DNA of 64,000 bases from Corticibacter populi. GTDB lineage: Bacteria > Pseudomonadota > Gammaproteobacteria > Burkholderiales > Burkholderiaceae_C. Made by a program: the position numbers and the translations under genes. The stretch's first letter is position 1; every line of letters starts with the position of its first letter. Below are positions 45,444 through 54,282 of this stretch, in pieces. Location: contig NZ_SGWR01000005.1 of NCBI RefSeq assembly GCF_004217315.1, forward strand, positions 124,001-188,000, read 5' to 3'. Under the pieces are notes generated by a model, which saw nothing but the letters and a program-made list of their open reading frames with translations, did no database searches and was not told the DNA's origin.

Positions 45444-47471
45444 TCACGGCAATGATCCGCTTGAGTCTGATGTGGCGGATGATTTCTCCAGCAACGCCTG
45501 CACCCGTTGCTGCAAGAATGCGGGTGTGGCGGCGCTGCCAGGCACGGCTGCGCCGATGTGCAGGCCGACATGGCTGAAGATGCCGCGGCGAAACGGCCGC
45601 ACCATCGCCACGTTGCGGCCGCCGCGCATCTCGATGCGCGAGAAGAACGAGCCCCACAGATTGCTCAGAGCCATTGGCACCACGGGCACCTGTAGGCCCT
45701 CTTCGGCGGCGGTGTGCAGGATGCGGTTGAGCCCCTTGCGAAAGCGCTGCAGCTGGCCGTCGCGGGTGATCGAGCCTTCCGGGAAGATGCCCAGCAGGTC
45801 ACCGTTTCGCAGCACCTGGGCGGCTTTTTCGAACGCTGCCTCGAAGGCTGCCGGGTCGTCGCGTTGGGGCGCGATCGGGATGGCGCGTGCCATGCGGAAC
45901 ACCCAGCCGAGCACTGGCTTGCGGAAGATCCCCGCGTCCATGATGAAGCGGATCGGCCGCGGGCTCGCGGCCATCAGCAAGATGGCGTCGACGAAGCTTA
46001 CGTGGTTGCAGGCGAGCACCGCCGGGCCGCTGGCGGGAATGTGCTCGCGCCCATCGACGCGGAAGCGGTATGCCAGGTGCGTGAGCACCCAGGCGATGAA
46101 GCGCAGCAGGTATTCCGGCACCAGCAGGAAGATGTAGCCGGCCACGATGGTGTTGGCCACGGCCAGTGCCAGGAAGAGCTGCGGGATGCTCAGCCCGGCC
46201 TGCAGCAGCGCACCGGCGATGAGCGCGCTGGCTACCATGAAGAGCGCGTTCATGATGTTGTTGGCGGCGATGATGCGCGCACGGTGCGTGGGTGCCGCAC
46301 GCATCTGCACCAGCGCGTACATCGGCACGCTGTAGAGGCCGGTGCACAGGCAGAGCAGCAGCAGGTCGGTCATGACGCGCCAGTGGGCGCCCTGGCCGAG
46401 GAACTGCGCGACTGACAGCAGGCCATCGGGCCGAGGCAGGCCGCGCGTGGCGAAATACAGGTCGGCCAGGAAGAGGCTCATGCCCAATGCACCCACCGGC
46501 ACCAGGCCGATTTCGACCTGCCGGCGCGAGAGCACCTCACACAGCAGCGAGCCAATGCCAATGCCCAGCGCGAACACCGTCAGCAGCAGCGAGGCGACCG
46601 GCGGACTGCCGTGCAGCACCTCCTTGGCGATGGCCGGGAACTGACTCATCAGCACCGAGCCGATGAACCACATCCAGCTGATGCCCAGCAGCGAGCGGAA
46701 CACCACCGTGTTGCCATGGGCCAGGCGCAGATTGGCCCAGGTCACGCGCAGTGGGTTCCAGTCGATGCGCAGATCCGCATCGGTGGCGGGTGAGGTGGGA
46801 ATGCGCATGCTGCTGGCGTAGCCGAGCGCCGCGACCGCCAGGCAGGCCAGCGCCACCGGCAGGCGGCCGAAGGCGGCGGACTCGACCAGCGCGGCACCGG
46901 CCAGGCTGCCCAGCACGATGGCAACGAAAGTGCCCATCTCCACCATGCCGTTGCCGCCCGTCAGCTCGGCTGGCCTCAGTTGCTGGGGCAGGTAGGCGTA
47001 TTTGGCCGGGCCGAAGAAGGTCGACTGCACGCCCATCAGGAAGACGCATGCCAGCAGCAGCGCTACCCAGGATTGCCAGAAGGCGATGGCGGCCACCGCC
47101 ATGATGCCGATCTCCAGCAGCTTCAGGCGCTGGAACAGCAGGCTGTGCTCGTACTTGTCGGCCATTTGTCCCGCAGTGGCGGAGAACAGCAGAAAGGGCA
47201 GGATGAAGACCGCACCGATCACCAGGCCAGCCAGACCGGCCGGCAGCCAGCTCACCTGCAACTGGTAGGTCACCATCACCGTGAGGGCGAACTTGAACAG
47301 GTTGTCGTTGGCGGCGCCGGCAAACTGGGTCCAGAAGAACGGCGCGAAGCGGCGCTGACGCAGCAATTGAAACTGGTTGGCTTCCTGCGGGGAGCATTGC
47401 TGCGTCTGAAGCGTCTCGGCATCAGGCTGTTGCGACCCAGACGGGTGGGATGGTTGCAGTGGCGCGGACAT
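45444..47471 (-). CDS. LplT-like MFS transporter fused to a PlsC-type acyltransferase
   Basis: A 675-residue inner-membrane fusion. Residues about 35-440 are an LplT-type major facilitator domain (FFWTQFAGAANDNLFKFAL start, about 12 helices). Residues about 470-650 are a glycerolipid acyltransferase domain with NHVSFVD (HX4D catalytic pair) and FPEGS. In E. coli, LplT flips lysophospholipids and Aas re-acylates them; Aas also carries an acyl-ACP synthetase domain that is absent here. The likely role is import and re-acylation of lysophospholipids using acyl-ACP or acyl-CoA made elsewhere. Minus strand, 187 bp upstream of... the wcaJ leader lies downstream of it. Confidence 0.88.
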   Translation of the reverse strand: MSAPLQPSHPSGSQQPDAETLQTQQCSPQEANQFQLLRQRRFAPFFWTQFAGAANDNLFKFALTVMVTYQLQVSWLPAGLAGLVIGAVFILPFLLFSATAGQMADKYEHSLLFQRLKLLEIGIMAVAAIAFWQSWVALLLACVFLMGVQSTFFGPAKYAYLPQQLRPAELTGGNGMVEMGTFVAIVLGSLAGAALVESAAFGRLPVALACLAVAALGYASSMRIPTSPATDADLRIDWNPLRVTWANLRLAHGNTVVFRSLLGISWMWFIGSVLMSQFPAIAKEVLHGSPPVASLLLTVFALGIGIGSLLCEVLSRRQVEIGLVPVGALGMSLFLADLYFATRGLPRPDGLLSVAQFLGQGAHWRVMTDLLLLCLCTGLYSVPMYALVQMRAAPTHRARIIAANNIMNALFMVASALIAGALLQAGLSIPQLFLALAVANTIVAGYIFLLVPEYLLRFIAWVLTHLAYRFRVDGREHIPASGPAVLACNHVSFVDAILLMAASPRPIRFIMDAGIFRKPVLGWVFRMARAIPIAPQRDDPAAFEAAFEKAAQVLRNGDLLGIFPEGSITRDGQLQRFRKGLNRILHTAAEEGLQVPVVPMALSNLWGSFFSRIEMRGGRNVAMVRPFRRGIFSHVGLHIGAAVPGSAATPAFLQQRVQALLEKSSATSDSSGSLP

Positions 47472-47498
47472 GGCGGTGAAAGGGCGGGGTCGCAGAAT

Positions 47499-48347
47499 TC
47501 AGTGGCGGGCGGGTTGCGCAGGCACTGTCTTATACAGCATGGCGATGATGGGCCAAGCCGCCAGCGCGGCAAAGACGTGCTTGAGGCTGTGGCCGGAAAT
47601 CCAGTGGCCAGTGGCCTCGAACACGGTGTGATCGGCCAGTTCGCACAGCTTGGCCAGCGCATACCAGGCCAACAGGGCCAACATCGCGAGCGGTGGCCGG
47701 CCGCCCTGCGCAGCAGGCCAGCGCCATCGCCGCAGCGCCACTGCCAGCACCAGCAGCATGCCGCCGCCCTGCAGCACGCTCCATGGCGTGAAGTTACCTG
47801 TGGCACGCCACCATGCCAGGCTGATGGCGGCTGCCGCAAGCGTGGTGGCTGCTGCCGTTGCCGCGCTGCGGGTGTCGGCCACCTGCAGCACGGCCAGGCC
47901 CACCACTGCCGTGAACACCAGCGACATGGCCATCCGGTCCCACAGCACGCCAGTGTCGCCGGGTTGCAGATGGTAGATGCCGGAGGCACATGCCGTGGCG
48001 GCAAAGCCCACTGCAGCCAGACCGGCGAAGTGCCACCACAGAGGCATCGGCACTGCCCTGTGCGCACGCCGTACCCGTGCCATGGCCATGGCGATGCCCA
48101 AGGCCGCGAACAGAAAGGGCAGGTTGCTCAGCACATCCATCGAATGCGGGATGCCCAGCAGCGTCCGGGCGTCGGCAAAATCGTGGTAGCCCGCCACCTG
48201 GGGCACGGCAGGCGCCAGCATTGCAATCAGCAGCAGCGCAATCGCGTAAACGGCCAGCCAGCGACGCACATGGTTGATGGGGGCGGGCCGGGATGGTGCG
48301 GCGGGAGGAGCGGGAAGCGGCATGGTGACGGAGCAAACGATTGGCAT
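47499..48347 (-). CDS. Ceramidase-like (CREST superfamily) integral membrane protein
   Basis: About 282 residues with seven or eight hydrophobic segments. Conserved-looking polar residues inside helices recall the alkaline ceramidase/CREST superfamily metal-hydrolase pattern: PHSMDVLSNLPFLFAALG, ASGIYHLQP followed by LWDRMAM, and GHSLKHVFAALAAW near the C-terminus (Asp, Ser and His residues). Bacterial members are mostly uncharacterised and could hydrolyse amide-linked lipids. ATGs at 48347 and 48323 are both possible; neither has a good ribosome site. It lies 27 bp upstream of the LplT-PlsC gene, so a shared lipid role is plausible. Confidence 0.65.
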   Translation of the reverse strand: MPIVCSVTMPLPAPPAAPSRPAPINHVRRWLAVYAIALLLIAMLAPAVPQVAGYHDFADARTLLGIPHSMDVLSNLPFLFAALGIAMAMARVRRAHRAVPMPLWWHFAGLAAVGFAATACASGIYHLQPGDTGVLWDRMAMSLVFTAVVGLAVLQVADTRSAATAAATTLAAAAISLAWWRATGNFTPWSVLQGGGMLLVLAVALRRWRWPAAQGGRPPLAMLALLAWYALAKLCELADHTVFEATGHWISGHSLKHVFAALAAWPIIAMLYKTVPAQPARH

Positions 48348-48430
48348 GGCAAGGCGCCACAGGCAGTATCGGTGCCGGCCCGCTCTGGCGCGGTCGATGG
48401 CCAGTCACCGGTCTTCATGCCGTATCCATG

Positions 48431-48449
48431 GGTATTAGAATCCAATACC
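48431..48449. promoter_or_regulatory. Inverted repeat upstream of the HTH regulator gene
   Basis: GGTATT-agaatcc-AATACC, about 35-50 bp before the HTH gene start, in an AT-richer patch between divergent genes. It has the size expected for an autoregulatory operator of a Cro/CI-type protein. Confidence 0.35.
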
Positions 48450-48482
48450 TTTGAACGGGTTCTTGGAAGACAAGGAGCGACC

Positions 48483-49214
48483 ATGAGCAGTACCCAGGAT
48501 CTGATCGCGGTCATCAAGCGGGAGCTCAAGGCCCAGCACATGACCTATGCGGATCTGGCCGCAGCCTTGGACATGGCCGAATCGAGCGTCAAGCGCATGC
48601 TGGCCAAGGGGGACATGGCGCTCTCGCGCATCGACGCGATCTGCCGCGTGCTGGGCACCGACTTCGCCGAACTCTCGCGCCGCGTCGCCGACGAGCGCCC
48701 GATGCTGAGCCAGCTGAGCGTCGAGCAGGAGCGCGCCGTCATCGCCGACAAGAAGCTGCTGCTGGTGGCCGTCTACGCCATGAGCCAGTGGAGCGTCGAG
48801 CAGATCGTGGCGGCCTACCGCATCAGCGAGGCCGAATGCGTCAAGTACCTGATCCAGCTCGACCGTCTGGGCATCCTGGAGCTGCGTCCGCTCAACCGCT
48901 ACCGGCTCAAGCTGGCCAAGACCTTCAAGTGGCGCCCCAATGGTCCGGTGATGCAGTTCTTCCGCGAGCATGTCGCGCTCGAATATTTCGGCGGCGCCTT
49001 CGCGCACGAGGACGAGGCACTGTTCCTGGTGCATGGCAACATCAGCCGTGCGGCGGCTCCCGGCCTGCTCGATCGCATGCAGAAGATCGGCCACGATTTC
49101 TCGCAGCAACACCTGAGCGACCAGAAGGTGCCCGCTGGTGAGCGCGAGGGCTACACCATGATCCTGGCCTTGCGGCGCTGGGAATACGGCGCCTTTACCG
49201 CGCTGCGGCGCTGA
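48483..49214 (+). CDS. XRE/Cro-CI type helix-turn-helix regulator
   Basis: A 243-residue protein. Residues about 5-60 form a Cro/CI-type HTH (DLIAVIKRELKAQHMTYADL, then AAALDMAESSVKRMLAKGD). The remaining about 180 residues are an all-alpha/beta domain with a possible second winged-helix (WSVEQIVAAYRISEAECVKYL, QLDRLGILEL), and are not from a family I can name. AAGGAG lies 6 bases before the ATG at 48483. A long in-frame upstream extension is antisense to the neighbouring genes and is not used. The UDG-like gene follows after 3 bp, so both are likely co-transcribed. Confidence 0.85.
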   Translation: MSSTQDLIAVIKRELKAQHMTYADLAAALDMAESSVKRMLAKGDMALSRIDAICRVLGTDFAELSRRVADERPMLSQLSVEQERAVIADKKLLLVAVYAMSQWSVEQIVAAYRISEAECVKYLIQLDRLGILELRPLNRYRLKLAKTFKWRPNGPVMQFFREHVALEYFGGAFAHEDEALFLVHGNISRAAAPGLLDRMQKIGHDFSQQHLSDQKVPAGEREGYTMILALRRWEYGAFTALRR

Positions 49215-49217
49215 GCG

Positions 49218-49841
49218 ATGCCGAGCGGCGGGCCGCAAATGCCGGCGACCACCCCAGCGCAGCCGCTTTTGCCGCAACTGCTGCGGCAGGTGCGAGCGTG
49301 CCGCCACTGCGCGGCCAGCCTGCCGTTGCCTCCCCGGCCCATCGTGCAGGCGGGCGCGCGGGCCCGCATCCTGATCGCGGGGCAGGCGCCGGGACGCATC
49401 ACGCACGAGAGGGGCATTCCTTTCGACGATGCCAGCGGCGAGCGCCTGCGCCGTTGGCTGGGGGTGGACCGCGCCAGCTTCTACGATCCCGATTGTTTTG
49501 CCATCCTGCCGATGGGTTTTTGCTATCCCGGTCGTGGCGCCCATGGCGATCTGCCACCACGGCCCGAGTGTGCGCCGCTGTGGCGTCAGCCGCTGCTCGA
49601 TGCACTGCCCCGCATCGAGACCACGCTGCTGCTGGGCCAGTACGCGCTGGCCTGGCATCTGCCGGCGCAGCGCGGTCAGCGGCTCACTGACACCGTGCGC
49701 AACTGGCGCACGCTGTGGCCGGCCTACGTGCCGCTGCCGCACCCCAGCCCGCGCAACCAGCTCTGGCTGCGCCGCAACCCCTGGTTCGAGGCCGAGCTGC
49801 TGCCGGCACTGCGCGCACGGGTGGCCGCGCTATTGCGATGA
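49218..49841 (+). CDS. Uracil-DNA glycosylase family protein
   Basis: A 207-residue alpha/beta protein of the uracil-DNA glycosylase superfamily (COG1573-like). The water-activating motif region reads GQAPGRITHERGIPFDDASG and the C-terminal DNA-intercalation motif PLPHPSPRN, close to the family's HPSPxN. Cysteines near the N-terminus (ACRHCAAS) recall family-4 enzymes, but the full four-Cys Fe-S pattern is not evident. It may excise uracil or another deaminated base. An alternative ATG is at 49239. The 3' end overlaps the convergent deoxyribosyltransferase-like gene by 12 bp. Confidence 0.85.
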   Translation: MPSGGPQMPATTPAQPLLPQLLRQVRACRHCAASLPLPPRPIVQAGARARILIAGQAPGRITHERGIPFDDASGERLRRWLGVDRASFYDPDCFAILPMGFCYPGRGAHGDLPPRPECAPLWRQPLLDALPRIETTLLLGQYALAWHLPAQRGQRLTDTVRNWRTLWPAYVPLPHPSPRNQLWLRRNPWFEAELLPALRARVAALLR

Positions 49842-50381
49842 GCGCGGCTTTTGCTGCCAATGCCGCGCCAGTGCCTGCGCGGCCTCCTCGAAGCTGCTCG
49901 TCAAGGCGGTGCAGGAGCACGCCAGCATGAGGTTGAGCGGCAGCCCGAAATCCTCGAGAGCGGCCCCGTCGGCATCGTGCATGGCATGGCCAGGCAGTTG
50001 CAGGCGCTGGCGTGCCCAGGCCAGGTAATCGAGTCTGGCCTGCTCGCCCAGCCAGGCTGCCACCGGTTTGCCGCTGGCGATGGCATGGCCGACCTCGAAC
50101 ACCGTGCCCGCATCGGGTTCGGTGCCGCGGAACGCGCACAGGTTGGCGATGACCGCGTCGCAGCTGGCCAGCAGCGCGATGTTGGCCTGGTAGATGTGGC
50201 GGGCCTGCTCGGCCGGAGGCAGACCGGTGGGCACCTCGCCGTCGAGCGGGCTCAGGCCGCACAGGCCCAGTCGGGCGCAGATCTGCTTGTAATGCGCGTA
50301 GCGCGTGGCCTGGTCGGGCAGGAAGACGTCGGGGCCGGCCAGGTAGATGCGCGGCTGCGTGGACAAGGGTGGTGAACGCAT
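49830..50381 (-). CDS. Nucleoside 2-deoxyribosyltransferase-like protein
   Basis: A 183-residue protein of the nucleoside deoxyribosyltransferase fold. Motifs: IYLAGPDVFLPDQ near the N-terminus, CDAVIANLCAFRGTEPDAGT followed by VFEVGHAIASGKPV (catalytic Glu and nucleotide-binding residues), and DFGLPLNLMLACS. Homologues exchange bases on 2'-deoxynucleosides or hydrolyse modified nucleotides. It overlaps the UDG-like gene tail to tail by 12 bp; the pairing of two base-handling enzymes may mean a shared role in nucleotide-pool or base-damage cleaning. Confidence 0.85.
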   Translation of the reverse strand: MRSPPLSTQPRIYLAGPDVFLPDQATRYAHYKQICARLGLCGLSPLDGEVPTGLPPAEQARHIYQANIALLASCDAVIANLCAFRGTEPDAGTVFEVGHAIASGKPVAAWLGEQARLDYLAWARQRLQLPGHAMHDADGAALEDFGLPLNLMLACSCTALTSSFEEAAQALARHWQQKPRSSQ

Positions 50382-50448
50382 GGGCAGCGGTGATGTGCAG
50401 AGTGCGGCCCCACTGTACCTCGCTTATCCCCGCTGCCGGTCGCGGCGG

Positions 50449-51906
50449 TCAGGCCGCGATGACGTACAGGTCCATATACTCGTTGACCGGCATGTTTTCC
50501 AGCGTGGCCTGGTCCAGCGACGCATCCAGGATGGCCTGCTGCTGCCTGGCCGGGAACTTGCGCGCCAGGTTGGTGCGGAACTTGGCCTCCAGCAGCGGAA
50601 TGCCGTCGGCGCGGCGGCGCTTGTGGCCGATCGGGTACTCCACCACCACTTCGTCGAGCACGGTGCCGTCATTGAGCTCCACCGTCAGCGCGTTGGCGAT
50701 GCTGCGCTTGTCGGGGTCGTGGTAGTCGCGGGTGAACTGCGGGTCTTCCACGCAGTTGATCTTCTCGCGCAGCGCGTCGATGCGCGGATCGGCGGCGACC
50801 TTGTCCTCGTAGTCGGCGGCGGTGAGCCGCCCGAAGATCAGCGGCACGGCCACCATGTACTGGATGCAGTGGTCCCGGTCGGCCGGGTTGGCCAGCGGCC
50901 CCTGCTTGTCGATGATGCGGATGCAGGCTTCGTGCGTGCGGATGGTCACCTTGCGGATGTCGGCGGCGGTCTTGCCCAGCGCCTGGAGCTTGCCGTACAG
51001 CGTCATGGCCGCCTCCACGCCCGTCTGGCTGTGGAACTCGGCCGGGAAGCTGATCTTGAACAGCACGTTCTCCATCACGTACGAACCATAGGGCCGCTGG
51101 AAGCGGAACGGCTGGCCCTTGAACAGCACGTCGTAGAAGCCCCACACCGGCGCGGTGAGCACGCTGGGGTAGCCCATTTCACCGGTTTGCGCCATCAGCG
51201 CCAGGCGCACCGCGCGGCTGGTGGCGTCGCCCGCGGCCCAACTCTTGCGGCTGCCGGTGTTGGGGGCGTGGCGGTAGGTGCGCAGCGACTGGCCATCGAC
51301 CCAGGCCAGCGAGATGGCATTGAGGGTCTCGTCGCGCGAGAGGCCGAGCAACTGCGCGACGACCGCCGTCGAGGCCACCTTGACCAGCACCACATGGTCG
51401 AGACCGACCTTGTTGAAGCTGTTCTCCAGCGCGATGCAACCCTGGATCTCGTGCGCCTTGATCATGCCGGTGAGCACGTCACGCATGGTCAGCGGCTTGC
51501 GTCCGGCGGCCACATTGCGGCGGCTGAGCCAGTCTGCCACGGCGAGGATGCCGCCCAGGTTGTCGGATGGGTGACCCCATTCGGCGGCCAGCCAGGTGTC
51601 GTTGAAATCCAGCCAGCGGATCATCGCGCCGATGTTGAAGGCCGCCTGCACCGGATCGAGCTGGTGCTGCGTGCCGGGGACTTTGGCGCCATGGGGCACG
51701 ACGGTGCCGGGCACGATGGGCCCGAGCAGCTTGGTGCAGGCAGGGTATTCCAGCGCCTCCAGGCCGCAGCCGAGGGTGTCGATCAGGCAGTTGCGCGCCG
51801 TCTCATAGGCCAGCGGCGACTGGATCTGGTCGTTGAGAACGTAGTCGGCGATGTCGACGATGACCTGGTCGAAATCGGGGCGGACGTTGCTGATGGGCGA
51901 GGACAT
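50449..51906 (-). CDS. prpD: 2-Methylcitrate dehydratase PrpD
   Basis: A 485-residue enzyme (usual length about 483) of the MmgE/PrpD family, which dehydrates 2-methylcitrate to 2-methyl-cis-aconitate without an Fe-S cluster. Signatures: [53 protein letters not shown] and [22 protein letters not shown] stands 5 bases before the ATG at 51906; a longer in-frame reading upstream is low-complexity and is rejected. It is the last gene of the prp cluster, 185 bp after the PrpB-like gene, and duplicates the AcnD/PrpF step. Confidence 0.95.
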   Translation of the reverse strand: MSSPISNVRPDFDQVIVDIADYVLNDQIQSPLAYETARNCLIDTLGCGLEALEYPACTKLLGPIVPGTVVPHGAKVPGTQHQLDPVQAAFNIGAMIRWLDFNDTWLAAEWGHPSDNLGGILAVADWLSRRNVAAGRKPLTMRDVLTGMIKAHEIQGCIALENSFNKVGLDHVVLVKVASTAVVAQLLGLSRDETLNAISLAWVDGQSLRTYRHAPNTGSRKSWAAGDATSRAVRLALMAQTGEMGYPSVLTAPVWGFYDVLFKGQPFRFQRPYGSYVMENVLFKISFPAEFHSQTGVEAAMTLYGKLQALGKTAADIRKVTIRTHEACIRIIDKQGPLANPADRDHCIQYMVAVPLIFGRLTAADYEDKVAADPRIDALREKINCVEDPQFTRDYHDPDKRSIANALTVELNDGTVLDEVVVEYPIGHKRRRADGIPLLEAKFRTNLARKFPARQQQAILDASLDQATLENMPVNEYMDLYVIAA

Positions 51907-52091
51907 GGCATCTCCAGGAGTGAAAGGTTGCGGATGGCAACGCAGCGGGCGGCGCGTGCGGACGCGGCGCGTCAGCCGTGCGGGCTGCCGGTGGGCGCAA
52001 TCCCTTGGCCTGGCTGGATGTCCTGGCTGGGGGCGGGGATTCGGGTGGTCCGGCGCCACGTGCTGTCACATGCGGCGCCGGACCATGATAC

Positions 52092-52961
52092 TCAACTGTA
52101 TTTTTTCTCCAGCGCATCCCATTCGGGCTTGCCAACCAGGCGTTGGCGTTCTGCAAAGGGTGTGACGAGGCCGCTCGATTCCAGCACTTCCTTCTCGTCG
52201 CGCAGCACCGTCAGGGCCTTTTGCATGCCCATGACCGCCCCCTGCAGTGCGGCGTTGGCATAGAGCACGATGCCAAAGCCCAGCTCGCCCAGTTCGGTGG
52301 CGTTGAAGATCGGCGTCTTGCCGCCGATGACCATGTTCATCAGCTGCGGTGTGGCCAGGCGCTGGGGCAGTGCGCGCACTTCCTCCGGCTTGGTCACGGC
52401 CTCGACGAACAGGATGTCGGCGCCGGCCTCGGCAAATTGCTGGGCGCGCTCGACGGCGGCCTCGAAACCATGCACGGCGGCGGCATCGGTGCGGGCCATG
52501 ATGAGGAAATCCGGGTCACGCCGCGCATCGACGGCGGCCTTGATCTTGCTGACGGCCTCCTCGGTGCTGATGACGTCCTTGCCGCTGAAGTGGCCGCAGC
52601 GCTTGGGCGCCACCTGGTCCTCGAGCTGGATGCAGTCGGCACCGGCGCGCTCGAGCGTGCGCACGGTGTGGTAGACGTTGAGGGCATTGCCGAAGCCGGT
52701 GTCGGCATCGACCAGCAGCGGTACGTCCACCGCATCGCGGATGCGTGCGGTGTGATCGGCGATTTCGGCCAGGCCCATGAAGCCCTGGTCGGGCATGCCG
52801 AACCACATGTTGGTGACGCCGGCGCCGGTGACGTAGATGGCCTCGAAGCCGAGGTCGGCGATGACGCGGGCCGAGAGGGCGTTGAAGGCGCCGGGCACGA
52901 TCACGCCGCGTTTGGCATTGACGAGTTCCCTGAGTTTCTTGCGGGTGGTATGGATGGACAT
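52092..52961 (-). CDS. prpB: Isocitrate lyase/PEP mutase superfamily lyase, 2-methylisocitrate lyase-like
   Basis: A 289-residue TIM-barrel lyase. Catalytic residues match E. coli PrpB positions: D58 (GMPDQG), D85 and D87 (VDADTGFG) and C122 in PKRCGH. By position it should split 2-methylisocitrate to pyruvate and succinate. However, the substrate loop reads YVTGAGVTNMWFGMPD where typical PrpB has an SGGGVA segment, and the end (WDALEKKYS) resembles dimethylmalate-lyase or oxaloacetate-decarboxylase relatives. The gene is also placed after prpF rather than first. So the PrpB name is by context; a related lyase with another substrate is possible. Confidence 0.7.
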   Translation of the reverse strand: MSIHTTRKKLRELVNAKRGVIVPGAFNALSARVIADLGFEAIYVTGAGVTNMWFGMPDQGFMGLAEIADHTARIRDAVDVPLLVDADTGFGNALNVYHTVRTLERAGADCIQLEDQVAPKRCGHFSGKDVISTEEAVSKIKAAVDARRDPDFLIMARTDAAAVHGFEAAVERAQQFAEAGADILFVEAVTKPEEVRALPQRLATPQLMNMVIGGKTPIFNATELGELGFGIVLYANAALQGAVMGMQKALTVLRDEKEVLESSGLVTPFAERQRLVGKPEWDALEKKYS

Positions 52962-53015
52962 GGAAGGGGTTCCTTGAGAGAGAGTCCGACAGCCGGCAGG
53001 GCCTATCAGCGCAGT

Positions 53016-54203
53016 TTAAAAGGCATCACCGGGAACATGCACCCAGCCGCTCATCAGTATGCGGGCGCTGCGGCTCATGATGGCCTTGGTGACGCGCCAC
53101 TGGCCATGCTCCAGCCGCGCCTCGGCGCCCACGCGCAGCGTGCCCGACGGGTGGCCAAAGCGCACAGCCTGTCGTTCACCGCCGCCGGCGGCCAGGTTGA
53201 CCAGCGTGCCTGGAATGGCCGCGGCGGTGCCGATGGCCACCGCCGCAGTGCCCATCATGGCATGGTGCAGCTTGCCCATCGAGAGCGCGCGCACGCGCAG
53301 GTCGATGTCCTCGGCCCGCACTTGCCTGCCGCTGGAGGCGGTGTAGGCGGCCGGCGGCGCAACGAAGGCGACCTTGGGCGTGTGCTGGCGTGTGGCGGCT
53401 TCGGCGACATCCCGGATCAGACCCATCTGCACGGCACCCCAGGCGCGGATGGTCTCGAAGCGCGCCAGCGCGGCGGCATCGCTGTTGATGGCCTCCTGCA
53501 GTTCGCTGCCGGTGTAGCCGATGTCCGCCGCGTTGAGGAAGATGGTGGGGATGCCGGCATTGATCAGCGTGGCCTGGAAGCGGCCGATGCCGGGCACCTC
53601 AAGCTCGTCGATCAGGTTGCCGGTGGGGAACAGCGCGCCGCCGTTGTCGTCGTCTTCGGCCGGGTCGAGGAACTCCAGCACGATCTCGGCGGCCGGGAAG
53701 GTCACGCCGTCGAGCTCGAAGTCACCGGTTTCCTGCACCTGTCCGTCGGTGATGGGCACATGCGCGATGATGGTCTTGCCGATGTTGGCCTGCCAGATGC
53801 GCACGGCGACGCTGCCATTGGCGGGAATGCGCGCCGGATCGACATAGCCGGCGTGGACCGCGAAGGCGCCTGCGGCGGTCGAGAGGTTGCCGCAATTGCC
53901 CGACCAGTCGACGAAGTCGGTGTCGATCGAGACCTGCCCGTAGAGGTAGTCCACGTCGTGGTCCGGCTGCGCGCTGGGCGAGAGGATCACGCACTTGCTG
54001 GTGCTCGAGGTCGCGCCCCCCATGCCGTCGGTGTGCTTGGCATAAGGATCGGGGCTGCCGATGACGCGCTGGAACAGGCGGTCGCGGGCGTGTCCCGGCT
54101 GCCGCGCGGCGGCCGGCAGGTCTTCCAGACGGAAGAACACGCCCTTCGAGGTGCCGCCCCGCATGTAGGTGGCTGGAACTTTGACTTGCGCGGCGTTGGA
54201 CAT
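53016..54203 (-). CDS. prpF: 2-Methylaconitate isomerase PrpF
   Basis: A 395-residue diaminopimelate-epimerase-fold isomerase (usual about 395). It converts the trans-2-methylaconitate made by AcnD to the cis form. Signatures: YMRGGTSKGVFF at the N-terminus (substrate loop), DGMGGATSSTSKCVIL with the catalytic-type Ser/Cys/Lys region, DWSGNCGNLSTAAGAFA and NAGIPTIFLNAADIG. The ATG at 54203 is taken as start; an in-frame extension to 54377 overlaps acnD and is rejected. It follows acnD by 79 bp. Confidence 0.94.
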   Translation of the reverse strand: MSNAAQVKVPATYMRGGTSKGVFFRLEDLPAAARQPGHARDRLFQRVIGSPDPYAKHTDGMGGATSSTSKCVILSPSAQPDHDVDYLYGQVSIDTDFVDWSGNCGNLSTAAGAFAVHAGYVDPARIPANGSVAVRIWQANIGKTIIAHVPITDGQVQETGDFELDGVTFPAAEIVLEFLDPAEDDDNGGALFPTGNLIDELEVPGIGRFQATLINAGIPTIFLNAADIGYTGSELQEAINSDAAALARFETIRAWGAVQMGLIRDVAEAATRQHTPKVAFVAPPAAYTASSGRQVRAEDIDLRVRALSMGKLHHAMMGTAAVAIGTAAAIPGTLVNLAAGGGERQAVRFGHPSGTLRVGAEARLEHGQWRVTKAIMSRSARILMSGWVHVPGDAF

Positions 54204-54282
54204 GGGCGATGGTCTCCTGCTTGGGCTCGATGGCCGGTTGGTGGTGCGGCGAAGGGCGGGTTCCGGTGTGGATGGGTGGGCG

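Noticed and set aside
46980-48482. In-frame upstream extension of the HTH regulator gene over about 1.5 kb
   Set aside because: It runs antisense through two membrane-protein genes; a good ribosome site is found only before the ATG at 48483.
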